64,000 nt of DNA, taken from assembly GCF_000143535.2 (NCBI RefSeq), contig NC_037318.1, positions 62,001-126,000 on the forward strand. The letters are read 5' to 3'. Positions 12,701 through 24,064 of the stretch are shown in pieces; the first letter of the stretch is position 1, and each line of letters opens with the position of its first letter. A program made the translations under genes and the position numbers. This DNA comes from Botrytis cinerea B05.10 (taxonomy: Eukaryota > Ascomycota > Leotiomycetes > Helotiales > Sclerotiniaceae). The notes under the pieces are model-generated. The model searched no databases and was not told the origin of the DNA. It was given only the letters and a program-made list of their open reading frames with translations.

Positions 12701-14417
12701 CTACAAACTCATCCACCCAAACATTCCCGTCATTCCAACCAAAACCACCGTCGTAACCATTCCAGCTCCCACTCTGTCTCCTGTAGATGGCGGTTTAACA
12801 GAGTCCAAACTATTCGAACTCCCGCTACCCGCCGCACTATTCCCCACACTAGTTCCACCTGTACTGTTCGTAACCGGGGCTTGAGTTTTTTGAACGAGAT
12901 TTACAAAAATAGCACTCATAGCAGCCATTTGTTGTCCAACACCAGATGTTCCATCCCAATCCGTTCCTTTGCTCCAACTTAATCCACATGTTCTACCAGC
13001 AAATGGACTTGGGCCTGAGCATTGTTTTGCTGCTGCGACTGCGGATGCTTTCAAGTATGGCATGATTAGATCATAAGTGTAAGGGGCCATTTTTGTGGTT
13101 CCGGCCAACCAACGAGTGAGAAATGCCTTGAAGGAATACATATCAGTTGTACATGAAAGTTTTGCTTCGCAAGCAATTTCGTATGCGATATCACCGGTAG
13201 GGAAGAAGTTTTTGAATGTAGCATTGAGAAGTCCATCGACACGTTCTTTCCAAATGTCGGAGCCGTTTGTCTACTCCCATGTTAGTATAGCTATTTTAGG
13301 GTATCAAAGATCGAAAGGAAAGAAAAGACTAAATGAAACGTACATGATTATACATAGTAGCTGCACCAAGTAAATAAACTCCCGAGTTGTAAGAGAATTG
13401 AACTTTGTTGATATCCGTACAATTCTCTTCAATGTGAGCACCATCATAAATATTATATTCTTTGTCCATGTATCCAACACTTGTGACCCAATTCCATGTT
13501 TCTTCAGCATATTGGGCGTATGTTTCGTTATTGGTATATCTTGCGAGTCTCGCCCCGATATTAAAGAAACATCCATTTGCGATAGAGTTCTTGTAATTGT
13601 AACCCGTAAGATATGGATAAACTTGCCAACGTAAACTATCAATCATTAGCCCAATTCACTCTCCCAATCTCAAAATCATAAAAGCTTACCCTCCACCACA
13701 AGTCGCATTATCAATTCGCACTGCTTGAGTATTAAAAACTGCTTGAGCCAAAGCCAGCCAGCCTGGTCTGTCCGAAGGAGGATCCTGGAATTTCGTTTCC
13801 GCTGCCGTCATAGCTGTCATTCCCCAAAATCCTTGATCATCATTTCCCATAGATTGTGACCAATTCGCAGGCATCATATCATTGTTTGCCCCAGTTTGCC
13901 ATTGAATCCCCGCCATCGCATCGTCGTTGTATGAAGAATCGCCAGTATAATACCAGTAATCGATAAGAGACCCCCACATTGCACCGGATTCCCACCAATA
14001 ATCTAAACAATGAAGATGAAGATCAGTTCCACATTCCTATTTTCATGTCGCATCTACATTTGCGCAAAGTCGAGCATGGACGGCAAAGAAAAGAATCCTA
14101 AACTTACAACCCGTAGGAGGATCTGGTGGAGGTCCAGGTAAAACTCCAGGTATTCCTCCCGATTGATTGCCCTTATAGTATGTCATCATATCGTATGCGA
14201 TTGTCGCAGCCGCATTCTTTATTGAAGCTATATTGAAAAACAAAAAAAACAGTTAGCAAGTCTGAGTCTGTGGAGTGGAAGCCTGTTTTCGCATATCCAA
14301 AATCAAAATTGTAACAAACATACTATCGTCATCGAGATTTAATTCTATCTCAGCATTAACCATCGAGGAACTGAATAGAAGTGCCGTCGCGGCCGATAAA
14401 GCGAAAGTAGGAAGCAT
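12701..14417 (-). CDS. GH76 mannan endo-1,6-alpha-mannosidase, DCW1/DFG5 type, GPI-anchored
   Basis: Predicted 462-residue wall enzyme. Exons in transcript order: 14417-14324, 14227-14108, 14002-13690, 13635-13344 and 13270-12701. Residues 1-21 are a signal peptide. The GH76 core begins with [40 protein letters not shown] spans residues 72-91, joined exactly over intron 2. The catalytic aspartate pair lies in GNDDQGFWG (Asp126-Asp127). A Ser/Thr/Gly-rich linker precedes a C-terminal hydrophobic segment ([18 protein letters not shown]), the pattern of a GPI attachment signal. Family members Dfg5 and Dcw1 act at the plasma membrane and wall and are thought to cross-link GPI mannoproteins into glucan through their anchor glycan. 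Length and exon phases agree with fungal homologues. The next gene on the same strand is another GPI-anchored wall enzyme. Confidence 0.92.
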
Positions 14418-15125
14418 TGTCCAAAGATTTTCGATCGTGGACAGTGTGTAGTATGTAGCGTGTGTTTGTAGATATGGAAGAGTCGATGCTGAAGTTGGAA
14501 ATCCTCAAGAGGTTGGAAGGATTCACCCAATCTTAGAAGTATCCTCCCAAAGAAGTTCAAATCAATTTAAGAAACGAATGGACGTCAAATACTTCTTTTT
14601 CTGTTGCAAATTTCCCGTGTGGTGATGATCCATCAAGATGAAAAGAGAGTCATTGATAGACTTGTAGAAGTAAGTGACAATAGGGCGATGAGATGAAAAG
14701 GTGCGAACGAGTAAAGGAAGAGAGGGAAAAGCGAAGAGGGAAGAAGGAAGAGGGACGATGGAAGAAGAAGATTGGTTGTAATGAGTGAGAAGTTAGTAGT
14801 GAGATAATCTCAGATGGATTCATTGGAGGATAATCCCAAAGCAGAGAGAGCAAGGTTCATGTAGCGCTTTCTCTTTTGATTCGCAGCTGAGCGTTTTTGT
14901 TATAAGATCCTTCCTTCCCTTCCCGTCCCTTCCTTATGTGATGGCTCATGGGCACAGCCTCGCGTTCAATTTTATATCACGAGAATTCAACACGACGTGA
15001 CATGTATGCGGAGATGATGATTGCTACCGAGATACTAGATATCTGTGTTGATGTTGATGTTGATGTTGACGGTGCAATTGTCGAAAACATCCGAATCGCT
15101 TCTCTCAACAATTATATTCGTCTCT

Positions 15126-15155
15126 CTATGGGGGCAAGCCCCCAAACCCCCATAG
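15126..15155. repeat. Perfect 9-bp stem GC-rich hairpin
   Basis: CTATGGGGG at 15126-15134 pairs with CCCCCATAG at 15147-15155 across a 12-base loop that itself contains CCCCC, so alternative pairings exist. It is followed by gctcgctgcgctcg, an unusually GC-rich stretch in AT-rich surroundings. It could be a remnant of a structured element; there is no sign of a terminator role in this eukaryote. Confidence 0.6.
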
Positions 15156-16286
15156 CTCGCTGCGCTCGAAGGGCTCTACTTCCAGTCTAATCGATCTGCC
15201 TTGACGGTAGTAATCTCCAAATGACTAGCGGAACATTAACCATCAAGCAGAGAGAAAGGACTCATGTTTCAATTTAACGGCATAATGTGACATCTACGAC
15301 AACATCCAGCAGAACGACAGTCATTCAATTGTCTGCGGCCAAATCACGAAAATATCCATCAAACATCAAACATCAAACGTCAAACATCAACAAAAGCTTT
15401 TCCAAGCCCTTTCGATGCTCTCCAAGCTTTGCTGGGCATCCCTTCAAAATCATCAATCAAGCCTTGTATCATTACACAGCCAAGAAGCCCAAAAATTTCT
15501 TCTTTTTCTCATCCGCCCGTTCGTCCGTTTGTCCCTGGAATCCCTGAAGTTCCATTCTCTAGGTACCCCCGAGGTCTGTCTGTCTGTCTGTCTGTCTGTC
15601 TGTATATAATTTATTCGTTCGTATCGACGAGTCCAGCCTACAAAGCCCACCGAACTGCGCTTTGGTTAAGCTTATCCTTCGCACTCCATTCTTTTTCTAC
15701 CTTATTTGTTTTTTCGGCGAGAACATTGGTCATGCAGCATGGATCCCCTCAAGTCCCCTCAAATCCCCATCGTATCGTATCGTATTGCATCGTATCATTC
15801 CTGAAGAAATTATGGAATTATGGGGTGATGAAAACAAGATAAAGAGTGGCCCTGATAAAGCTGTGGTGGATCTTTCATGCCCTATCGACGTAGACAGCGG
15901 GGTTCATGTTCATTCGATCAATGGATAATTTTACATTTACGAGTACACTTGCTGATGAATAGATAGACATATGTACCCAATCGAGAAATCTCTCCAAATA
16001 TATGTATATATGACTTGTATGTATGTATGTATGTATGTATGTATGTATGTATGCATGTAACTACTAGTTATGTACATGTATCACCCTACCTAGATACTAG
16101 CCATACTAGCCATTCTTTTCGCAAACCCCCAATATTCTTAAAATGATGATCCGTCAGACTAACGACTAAACCCCCGAGACCATCACCTTGGCGCCCAAGA
16201 CGTTCAGTGAGTGTGCAGTGTCTATCGTTTCCTCAAAATACCTAGTAAAAAATACGTGCATCATGAAATTGTTGATTACCACTCGC

Positions 16287-16338
16287 ATACATACATACAT
16301 ACATACATACATACATACATACATACATACATACATAC
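16287..16338. repeat. (ACAT)n microsatellite
   Basis: About thirteen uninterrupted units of a tetranucleotide. A related run of the reverse-complement unit (GTAT, 16017-16059) lies 230 bases to the left, so the two could pair as inverted repeats. Confidence 0.9.
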
Positions 16339-17184
16339 ACAGTCCGACGCGTCTACCTCCTGTCATGCTTAGAAACTTTCATACAACCTTACACTTCCCC
16401 TAATCATATTCCACTATATCACATACCTACACAGGTCGTAGGCGCCTAATAGCCCCAAAGTCTCCCTCCATCTTTCCATCCGTCCAGGGTCCAGGGTCCA
16501 GCCCTACATCAATCCACATATTCCATCCCCCAAATCCCCATCACAATCTTCCCCCCTTCCCTTCAACGCCAAGCCCGCCTATCTCTTCACTCATCAATCA
16601 ATGCAAGTAACTTCCCGCATTCCACTTCCCTTCCCATTCCACCTCTCCCACGTTTCACCATCGTGAGTGCAAGGAATGTGGATATGTAGATTATGACGAC
16701 ACTTCATCTACATCTCTGGGAGGATTTAGATACCGTGGCCTTCATCATTAATGAGAGTGTCGACCTTTCATCCGTTCTTCGAACAAAGGGGTAAAAGGTG
16801 ATGCAGAATGTAGAATATATCGTTTAATCCGTTAAGAGTCAAGAATACTTCTCAAAATCGTTTACATGGATAGGGTTGCTATCAAAACACAGCGAATCAC
16901 TCCTCAAGTCGCTTCAAATGCCGAGACAATATAAGTTCAATACTTTTTAATTGTTTATAAAAGGAATGTCCAGCTGTCTAATGTGACAATGAATCCATCC
17001 ACTGAAATCCATGCTTGTTTAATTTAAAAACTCCATCTATGAAGACCGGTCATCGTGGTATTAATTCACCACCAAAAAATGCCGCAAAAGAAAAAGCAAA
17101 AGCCAAATACCATAATTCTCCCATTTTAATGCTACCCATGTAATGCAAACCACTCATTCTTCCCATAATCACAACTCATTTCAT

Positions 17185-18653
17185 TTACAAAGCAGCTGCA
17201 ACGGCAAAGACGGCTCCAAGGGCAAGTGCAACAGATCCGGTAAGGGATGCTGCACCACCGGTGGATTCGGATGGGGAAGAGGATGATGATCCAGAGGCAG
17301 ATCCTGAAGAGGATCCAGATGACCCAGATGATCCAGAGCCTGAGGTGGATGAACCAGTTGCACTTGATCCAGATGCGGACTTGAGAGTAGAGGCAGTGTA
17401 GGTACCGTTAGATGATCCACCAGCTGGGGAGCCATTGGCTGAACCTGTACCAGTTGGGGAAGCGGCACCTGAAACAGCAGAGATACCAGCACCCATACCG
17501 GTAGGAGAAAGACCAGAACCAGAAGAGGCAACAGATCCTCCAGTGGCAAGAGCGGCAACACCACTGGTAGCCTTGGAAGAAGCAGTTGATGAGGAGCTTG
17601 ATGTAGTGTTGGAACAGCTGAGATCGAACAGTGGGGTGGTGCTCAAAGTGCTACCAACAATACCGAAAGATGGAGTAACGGATGAGGCAGCGTTTTGATC
17701 CTGGAGAGTGTACCAGTACATGTTGATCTTTCCAAAGTTAGGGCATCCGACATCATCCCAGTATATCTTGGCGTTATCAGCGCTTGGAATTCCGTCACCA
17801 GCAGTAGCACCAGTAACAGGCCATCCGGTCTCAGTGACCCAGACGGTCTTTCCAGTAGCAGATTGTGTAGCGGCTAATGCAGAGTTGAAAAGAGACTTTC
17901 CTAAACTGACTCCATTTGCCTCAGTGTCTTGGAAGTATGGGTAACTGAACACTATGTTAGTCATGGAATGGGAAATTGACAGGCTGCTAAACTTACGCAT
18001 CCATTCCAACCCAGTCAAGGGCCTCTGCGACAGCACTGTTGGATCCGTTGACCCAAGCGGTCCAGGTATCAACATGTCCAATGGAAGCTCCACTCAAAGC
18101 AGTACCGGCAATAGCCTCTCTAACTTGTTTGATGTAGTTGACAAGGTCGTCTGGGTTGGCACCATAACCAGCGTTGGCAGCAATACCAGTTGGGGAGTTT
18201 CTGTATAAATCTTCGGATCCTACAGAGATACCAACGACACGGCTAGTGAAAGCGGTACCATATTTTGTGATGGCTGCCTTGAGAGCGTTGACCTCAGCAG
18301 TAACTCCGGCAGCTCCACCAGAAGCCCATAAACCAAGGAGAAGAGTTGTGTCTGAGGCAATGGCGGCTGGAATAGCTGAAGTTGGATCGGTAGTATCACC
18401 TTGCTTTGAAAATTGTTAGCATTGAGAAGAATGTGAGGAATATTCGCCATCAACTTACGAGCATAGTATATAATCTAGCAGAGTTGAAGCCTGAAGTGCC
18501 AACGAGAGAGTTGGCAGTCTCGAAAGCATCTTGGAAATCAGATTGAACTCTGTAGGAACCATCTGCGTTTGTTGCACCATAGTTGAAACCTTGGTTAACA
18601 GCACTTGCAGTGGAGAGCGAAGCCGCAACGGCGAGAAGAGTCTTGGAGAGCAT
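17185..18653 (-). CDS. eglC: GH17 glucan endo-1,3-beta-glucosidase, EglC type, GPI-anchored
   Basis: Predicted 453-residue beta-1,3-glucanase. Exons in transcript order: 18653-18459, 18403-17997 and 17944-17185. Residues 1-18 are a signal peptide, and the mature part begins with [10 protein letters not shown], typical of fungal GH17. The acid/base glutamate lies in VGSEDLYR (Glu129) and the nucleophile in WVTETGWP (Glu239). DWVGMDA joins [11 protein letters not shown] exactly across the second intron. After the catalytic domain comes a 140-residue Ser/Thr/Gly/Ala-rich stalk, then a hydrophobic tail ([17 protein letters not shown]) that fits a GPI signal. Such enzymes sit at the plasma membrane or wall and trim or remodel beta-1,3-glucan. 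It shares strand and cell location with the GH76 gene 2.8 kb downstream, but the long gap argues against co-transcription. Confidence 0.93.
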
Positions 18654-19810
18654 GATGAATTAGTATTGTTTGTTTGTTTTTGAGATGTTAATCGAGCAAA
18701 GCGTATGATGTTGTTATAAATCGAATGATGAATTCCACAATTAAGAGAGAATAAGGCGGAAAAGTGATTTGATTATGATGAGTGAGTGAGTGTGGATGGA
18801 AGAAGTGAACGTCGATGGAGGATAACGAGTAGTGTGAGATTGAGTTTGCAGGTGGTGATGAATTAAGAAAGAATGCCTAGCAACGATCAACCTTAAAGCG
18901 AGAGACTTGGAGTAGTTGAGGAAAGATCTAGAGTCTAAAGAGCGTTGAAGGATCTAAAGAAGGAGGAGAGAGAGATCTGGAATGGAATAGAAGGGAGAGA
19001 GAGAAAGCTTCAATTACATATTATTATTTATTGGGGAATCAACCTTGTAAGGAAAGACTGGGGGGGTTGAGGATTGAGGATCGAACACGCAGTAAGGAGA
19101 AAGAGCAGGGGACGTGGGTGGGTGGATGGTGGATGGTGGATGGCGGATGGTGGAGGTCTCGACGAGGTCTTGACTATTACCAAGGTTGGCTGGTTGGTTG
19201 GTTGGTTCGCTGCGTCGTCGCTTCGTCGTTTGGTTGGACGAACCGCAGAAAGATGAAATCGTACCTGACAGCGAACCTAGTCGAGTGGCTGCCAGGATAA
19301 GAAGCAAGAGCCACTTCTTTCCACGCGATCCATTATTCGTCTGCCATCCTCCAATTAGACTTCGCGCTTCAGGAGATTGATTCTTTCGATATTTCCCTGT
19401 GGGGATTAAACCGCACGAAATGGTCCAAACCTCGTACAGTAAAGTTAGCAAACACGATCGATGCCAAGTTGGAAATTCTCCTGCCGGTTTCTTGGACATC
19501 TGGGGCAAAAAAGAAACGAATCGTGCCAAGTTAAAATGGCTCGAAAAGGAGAAACAATGCCGTGCGTCTGGACGGTGTTTATCCGTCCCGACACTCTGAC
19601 CAATCAAATTCCACCCTGCACTCTTCTGCACTCTTTGGGACCTGCATTAGTTTTGCGTCGACTGCTTCGTCTCTGCATAACACCTGGGCGACGAGTGCAA
19701 TTGGGCCGGCCACACTTGACGGTGGCTCTGATGATCATGTTGGCGTGTATGTGTATGTGTAAGTACATGTTGACATTTGGGGAGAGGAAGGAAGACCAAG
19801 ATGATTACCT

Positions 19811-19860
19811 ACGGAGACCTACAAAGACCTACAAAGACCTACAAAGACCTACAAAGACCT
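19811..19860. repeat. 10-bp tandem repeat (acaaagacct)
   Basis: Four exact copies at 19821-19860, preceded by one degenerate copy (acggagacct). Confidence 0.9.
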
Positions 19861-20665
19861 TCCTCGCCGTCCTCGTACAATCCTTTTTGCTTCAGGATTT
19901 CACCAATGGCAATGGTAGTTAATGGCAATGGCATATTTTTATCCTCTACTCCCACTTCCAAGTGACGAGAAGATTGACTTCAACGACATAACTGCACATC
20001 CATCTTTTCGTATAGGAAACCTTAAAATAGAAGCAAGATATCCAAGTTGTAACCAAAGAGAGAGAACCCGACTTGTTTGTCAATATCGCATCGATGACTT
20101 CGTATCCATAAGCCGCAAATCATACACAGGCAATCATTACCCCGTTGACTCACTCTCAAACATATTTTATCAATAAATCAGCCGTCACGCTTTCTTCGGA
20201 TTCCTTAGATGCACCGATTCACGTCTTGTTTTCGAAGTATAAAACATATTGATGTTTGGTGTCCCATTCATTACACACCTGTTGCTTTCCGGCGATAACT
20301 CAATAAATGGTAGCTAACTTGCGTCGTCATTTACTTCTATTTCTATTTTTACTTTCCGTTCCTTATTTGCCTCCCGTTTGAAGTTCGAACATCTTCATTT
20401 CGGAAAAGGAGCCACGAAAGAAATCAATCGTTCTCGAACCTTGAAATGTCTTGTGCGTCAACTCTTTTTCTGGGGCACTTCACAATCACGTTCATTTTGA
20501 GAAATCCCAGACAGGATTCTAGATGTCAACATCCCACGATGTGTAAAAAGCTATGAAACCCCTTCATTTCGTCTTTTCCATTCCTGTCATATGACCGTGG
20601 TAAGCAGACGGCACCATCTCTCTTGTATTGTATTGTATCGTATCGTGTTGTGTGATGTTCATTTC

Positions 20666-20702
<37 letters not shown>

Positions 20703-20790
20703 GTAATAGTAAAAGTCCAGACCTCCTTTACCACCCTTTCCAGATTCCGCTCATTATTGATGGATGGATGGATGGATGGATGGATGGATG
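20666..20790. repeat. (AAT)n and (TGGA)n microsatellites
   Basis: An AAT run occupies about 20666-20702 and a TGGA run about 20757-20790, separated by unique sequence. Open frames across them encode only poly-Asn, poly-Ile or Met-Asp-Gly-Trp runs and are not genes. Confidence 0.9.
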
Positions 20791-22279
20791 AACGAACCAT
20801 TGTTTGCTCGGTACTATGGAGTATGGATACAAATATCGGGCCAAATATTGGCCACTTTACCCGTGATGCCATCCATACTTCGACCTGGTTCTAGCCAGGG
20901 ATTTCCCAAGGAGAGCTTGTCTAGGCCCCTAGAGAATGACATGGAACTCCCCCTGGAGGCTATGTCAAATGAAAAGTTGACAAGCATGCTGGTCGAGATT
21001 TCCTTCGTATGATCTACTGCCAATACATGGGTGTGGTTGAATTTGATTACGACGACATCAATAGTTTGATGAATGTGAATGTGAGTATGAACGCATGGCA
21101 TAAAATGCTCACATTGGGATTTCCCAGGTGCAATAAGATGAGATGAGATGTTTTATTTTTGGACTGTTTATTTACTATTAAATCATTAATAAGCATCTAC
21201 ACCCGAATGCAGTCTGAAGAATGATTCCTCGTTTTGTTTTTTCTTTTGGAAAAAACAATGGAAGATCGACTCGAGTATGAAATTCTTCAACCCATGAGCA
21301 GCTTTCTGCTTTCTAGGCCCGACGGTTGATCTGACTAATAACTTAATACACTTTTCCCGCAAAGATGGTCTTACGCCGAACAACCCTTGGCAAGTCTAAC
21401 ATCAGACTTTTCGACCTCAAGTACTCCCTATTTTCTTCCGTGGCCCAAGATGTTTAAGTTGTCGGAGGACCAAAGCACATCGAAAATGTTATCTTAGCTT
21501 TGTGCTTTAATGCCACTGCAATATACGGATACTGAAGAGTTTTCACGCATAGAGGAAGATCGTAAATCGCGAATCACGATTAGATTTTGCTTTGAATCCA
21601 AGCCATCTGTGGAAAAATCGTCGCAACGCTACGTGTCGATCAACTGGCTAATTTCGTAATTCGGTATCACGAACGACATGTCCCGGCTCGAGACCGGTAC
21701 CCCAATGTCAATCTATATTGTCAATGCCCCGCGTTCTTGGCTGATCTCTTTTCTTTTTCCTGTTTGAGGGGTGCGGCTTTGATGGTTACAGAGTACAGAA
21801 CCAAGACAAAACGCAAAGTCCAGACAAACATTTCGGCTTAATTTTGATGAAGCTATTCAAGCTTTCAATCGATGTTGCAAAATCTCAACACGTCGAGTCA
21901 TCTTATCTTTGAAACATCGTCTTATCAAAGCGAGCGTTTCGGTGGCTTAAGTTTGGACGTGAATAGACAATGAGTAGTGCTCAAAATCTCTAGCCGTATG
22001 ATGTGAATAGTACCTGTTCACGTGATCTATATTATCGATAGTGGCCGATCGATCAGTGAGAATCTTCGCTGAAGGAGACTCCCATACGCAGGTGATCGTG
22101 TCATCTCTCTTGAGTTTGACTTTGACTCTTATTTTCTACATGGTGTCTTGCCTCATGCTATATATATATATATACATTTATTACGTTGTTAACCTAGCGG
22201 TAACGTCCTCAAACTACCGGAACTCTCGGAAGATGGGGTGTACCACCAATCCTCACAATATATACTTTTCTTATATGCT

Positions 22280-23060
22280 CTGATTGTCTCCGGGAAATCC
22301 GAAATACGATATGCAACAAATGACTTCGAAAGATTGAAAAGTCTTCAGAGCAAGTGCAACCGGAAGGCTCGGGGATGCGACATGCAACAAAATATCCATC
22401 AAGTCTTATAGTTGCGGTCCGGTGTTTACCCTTCCAATATACTTCAATCCTTTTCGGAAAGATCGGACGTAAGATTTACAAGAGAAGCAAATATGACAAG
22501 AAAGAGCATCATTCTACTATTGATTTTTTATCCATCAACCGGATTCTTCGGATGAGATGTGCAACAAATATACCTTTGGTAGTGGTGATGAGAGGCGCTG
22601 GATACGATTGGTGCGCACATGTTCAAGCTCCTTGGAAGGACTACTCGGGTAAGGCAAAAGCAAGAAACACACACCCCTCCTTTTCAATGTCATTCAGGCA
22701 CGTCTCCTGTATTTCGGAGGTGAGGCATGCAACAAAAACCTCTTCGTAGTGGTAACGCGATGCACTGTATGAGCATAGATATATCTACCTACTCCCATCA
22801 ATAGAGGAGGGTTCGTAAGATAGATTTACGAAACAACTCGATCAATTGGAACTCTAGAGGGGGTGAGATGCGCAACTTACGACCTCCTCGAACATTCATT
22901 TGGAAGTGATTGCCTGTCCATTTATTCCCCTCAACCAAAAATTTGTTGGAGGCATATTCAAGAAGTGACATTCCAAAAAGAAAAGAAAAAGAAACATTAA
23001 TTCACAGTCATCAAGATACCTGGAGGTGAGTCGGGCAACAGGACCCCAAGTGATCTATCA
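22280..23060. repeat. Degenerate array with period about 140-180 bases
   Basis: A motif close to TTCGGAGGTGAGATGTGCAA followed by CAAA recurs with its GCAAC core at 22313, 22384, 22561, 22729, 22872 and 23035, giving spacings of 71, 177, 168, 143 and 163. The copies at about 22545-22605 and 22712-22775 align over some 55 bases, including GTAGTGGT after the core. The others keep only the core and a few flanking bases. It looks like an old tandem duplication that has decayed. No coding potential is seen. Confidence 0.55.
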
Positions 23061-23394
23061 CCTGGCTTTTCATCGACTGAATGACTGGATAATAGGAATT
23101 TGGAGAGAGAGAAAGATCTTCATTCTTTGTTCCCCCAATGTGTTGAAGGAGTTGGACGCATATATTAATAATTTTTTATCTTTTGACTCTCCTACTACAT
23201 ATGTCACCAAACTAACCAATCCTCATGTCCCTCTCCTTCCCCACGACTCACGAACTAACCTCACCACCAGCTCTTTCCCCAGATTTACCACCTCCCTAAA
23301 ATTAATGACTCACAAGCCTTATCCCCTCATCCCCTTCCAAAGAGATAATTCTCAAGAATTTACACCATCATGTCAAATCGTTGGATATGCAAAC

Positions 23395-23465
23395 AGTTTC
23401 ATAGCTCAGTGCTAAAGCGAAGAATCGCAGTTCTTTTAGTCGACGATTCGATCCCGTCTGGAACC
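23395..23465 (+). pseudogene. Decayed tRNA-like sequence
   Basis: The 71 bases fold to tRNA layout: acceptor AGTTTCA/TGGAACC (one mismatch, one G-T), TA, D arm GCTC-AGTGCTA-AAGC (one mismatch), a 5+7+5 anticodon arm with loop TCGCAGT, a 5-base variable region, and T arm GACGA-TTCGATC-CCGTC (A-C mismatch at the last pair). The T loop and D arm are near consensus. Position 33 is C instead of T, and several stem pairs are broken, so it is probably non-functional. By position the anticodon would be GCA. The mismatches at acceptor pair 1, D stem and T stem could each come from one G-to-A change. Confidence 0.4.
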
Positions 23466-24064
23466 TTCATTTTTTGGTTTTTGGGGAGGGGGAGGGGGAG
23501 GGGGTTTTACCGCCAGACTTTGGAGAACATTTTTATTTTGACGAGGGGTGATGAAGTTGACATTTGGGCATTCGGAGGGGGAGGAGCGGATGAGGGGAAG
23601 GAGAAATGAAAGGGCCGGATGAGGGACGTTGTAGTTACGAACAAGGTAGGCAGGTATGTTTTTTGATCTTGGAATTTTATTGCCGGGCATCCATGCGTAT
23701 TGTAGTTCAATCCCATACTTCGTTCATCTTTGTGCGCCATCGAACTTCCTTCCCATTTCAAATTCTGAAGATGATTTATTATTTCTTCCTTGTTGAAAGT
23801 TCACGGCAGAATTGCAAAACGGGTAGGTGGGGAACCGCACAGAATGAATGATGATTTCGAAATCCTGAGTCTGAGACTTTAAGAATATGAGAATTGGTGT
23901 TTTGCTTTATTTATTTGTTGATCTATGATCTCTTATTTTAAATAGTGTAGATTTGTCATTTCTATAATGTCTTCATGCGCATGTGTGCATATACATCTAA
24001 TATTCTGGAACTTGTCACCAGTCCCGTTTACCCCTCTTCAAATCCACCACATCAACATCTATCC

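Larger units (their letters stand above)
14418..17184. other. Spacer with microsatellites between the two wall-enzyme genes
   Basis: No gene. It should contain the GH76 promoter (just above 14417) and the 3' region of the GH17 gene. Simple repeats: tctg run 15575-15603, gtat run 16017-16059, acat run 16287-16338, and a 7-base aacatca-type series near 15356-15390. A GC-rich perfect inverted repeat lies at 15126-15155. Open frames here (for example 15429-15842) have no domain character. Confidence 0.5.
18654..24064. other. 5.4 kb gene-poor spacer
   Basis: No protein gene is supported. The first kilobase should hold the eglC promoter. It contains simple repeats (listed separately), a degenerate array at 22280-23060 and a tRNA-like relic at 23395-23465. 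The longest frame, 19014-19631 on the minus strand, is biased by low-complexity tracts at 19115-19200 and has no domain. A purine-rich ggggga run lies near 23479-23503. Confidence 0.5.

Noticed and set aside
19014..19631. 205-codon minus-strand open frame upstream of eglC
   Set aside because: No domain, composition driven by tggatggtgg-type repeats, no splice or leader context, no recognisable start.
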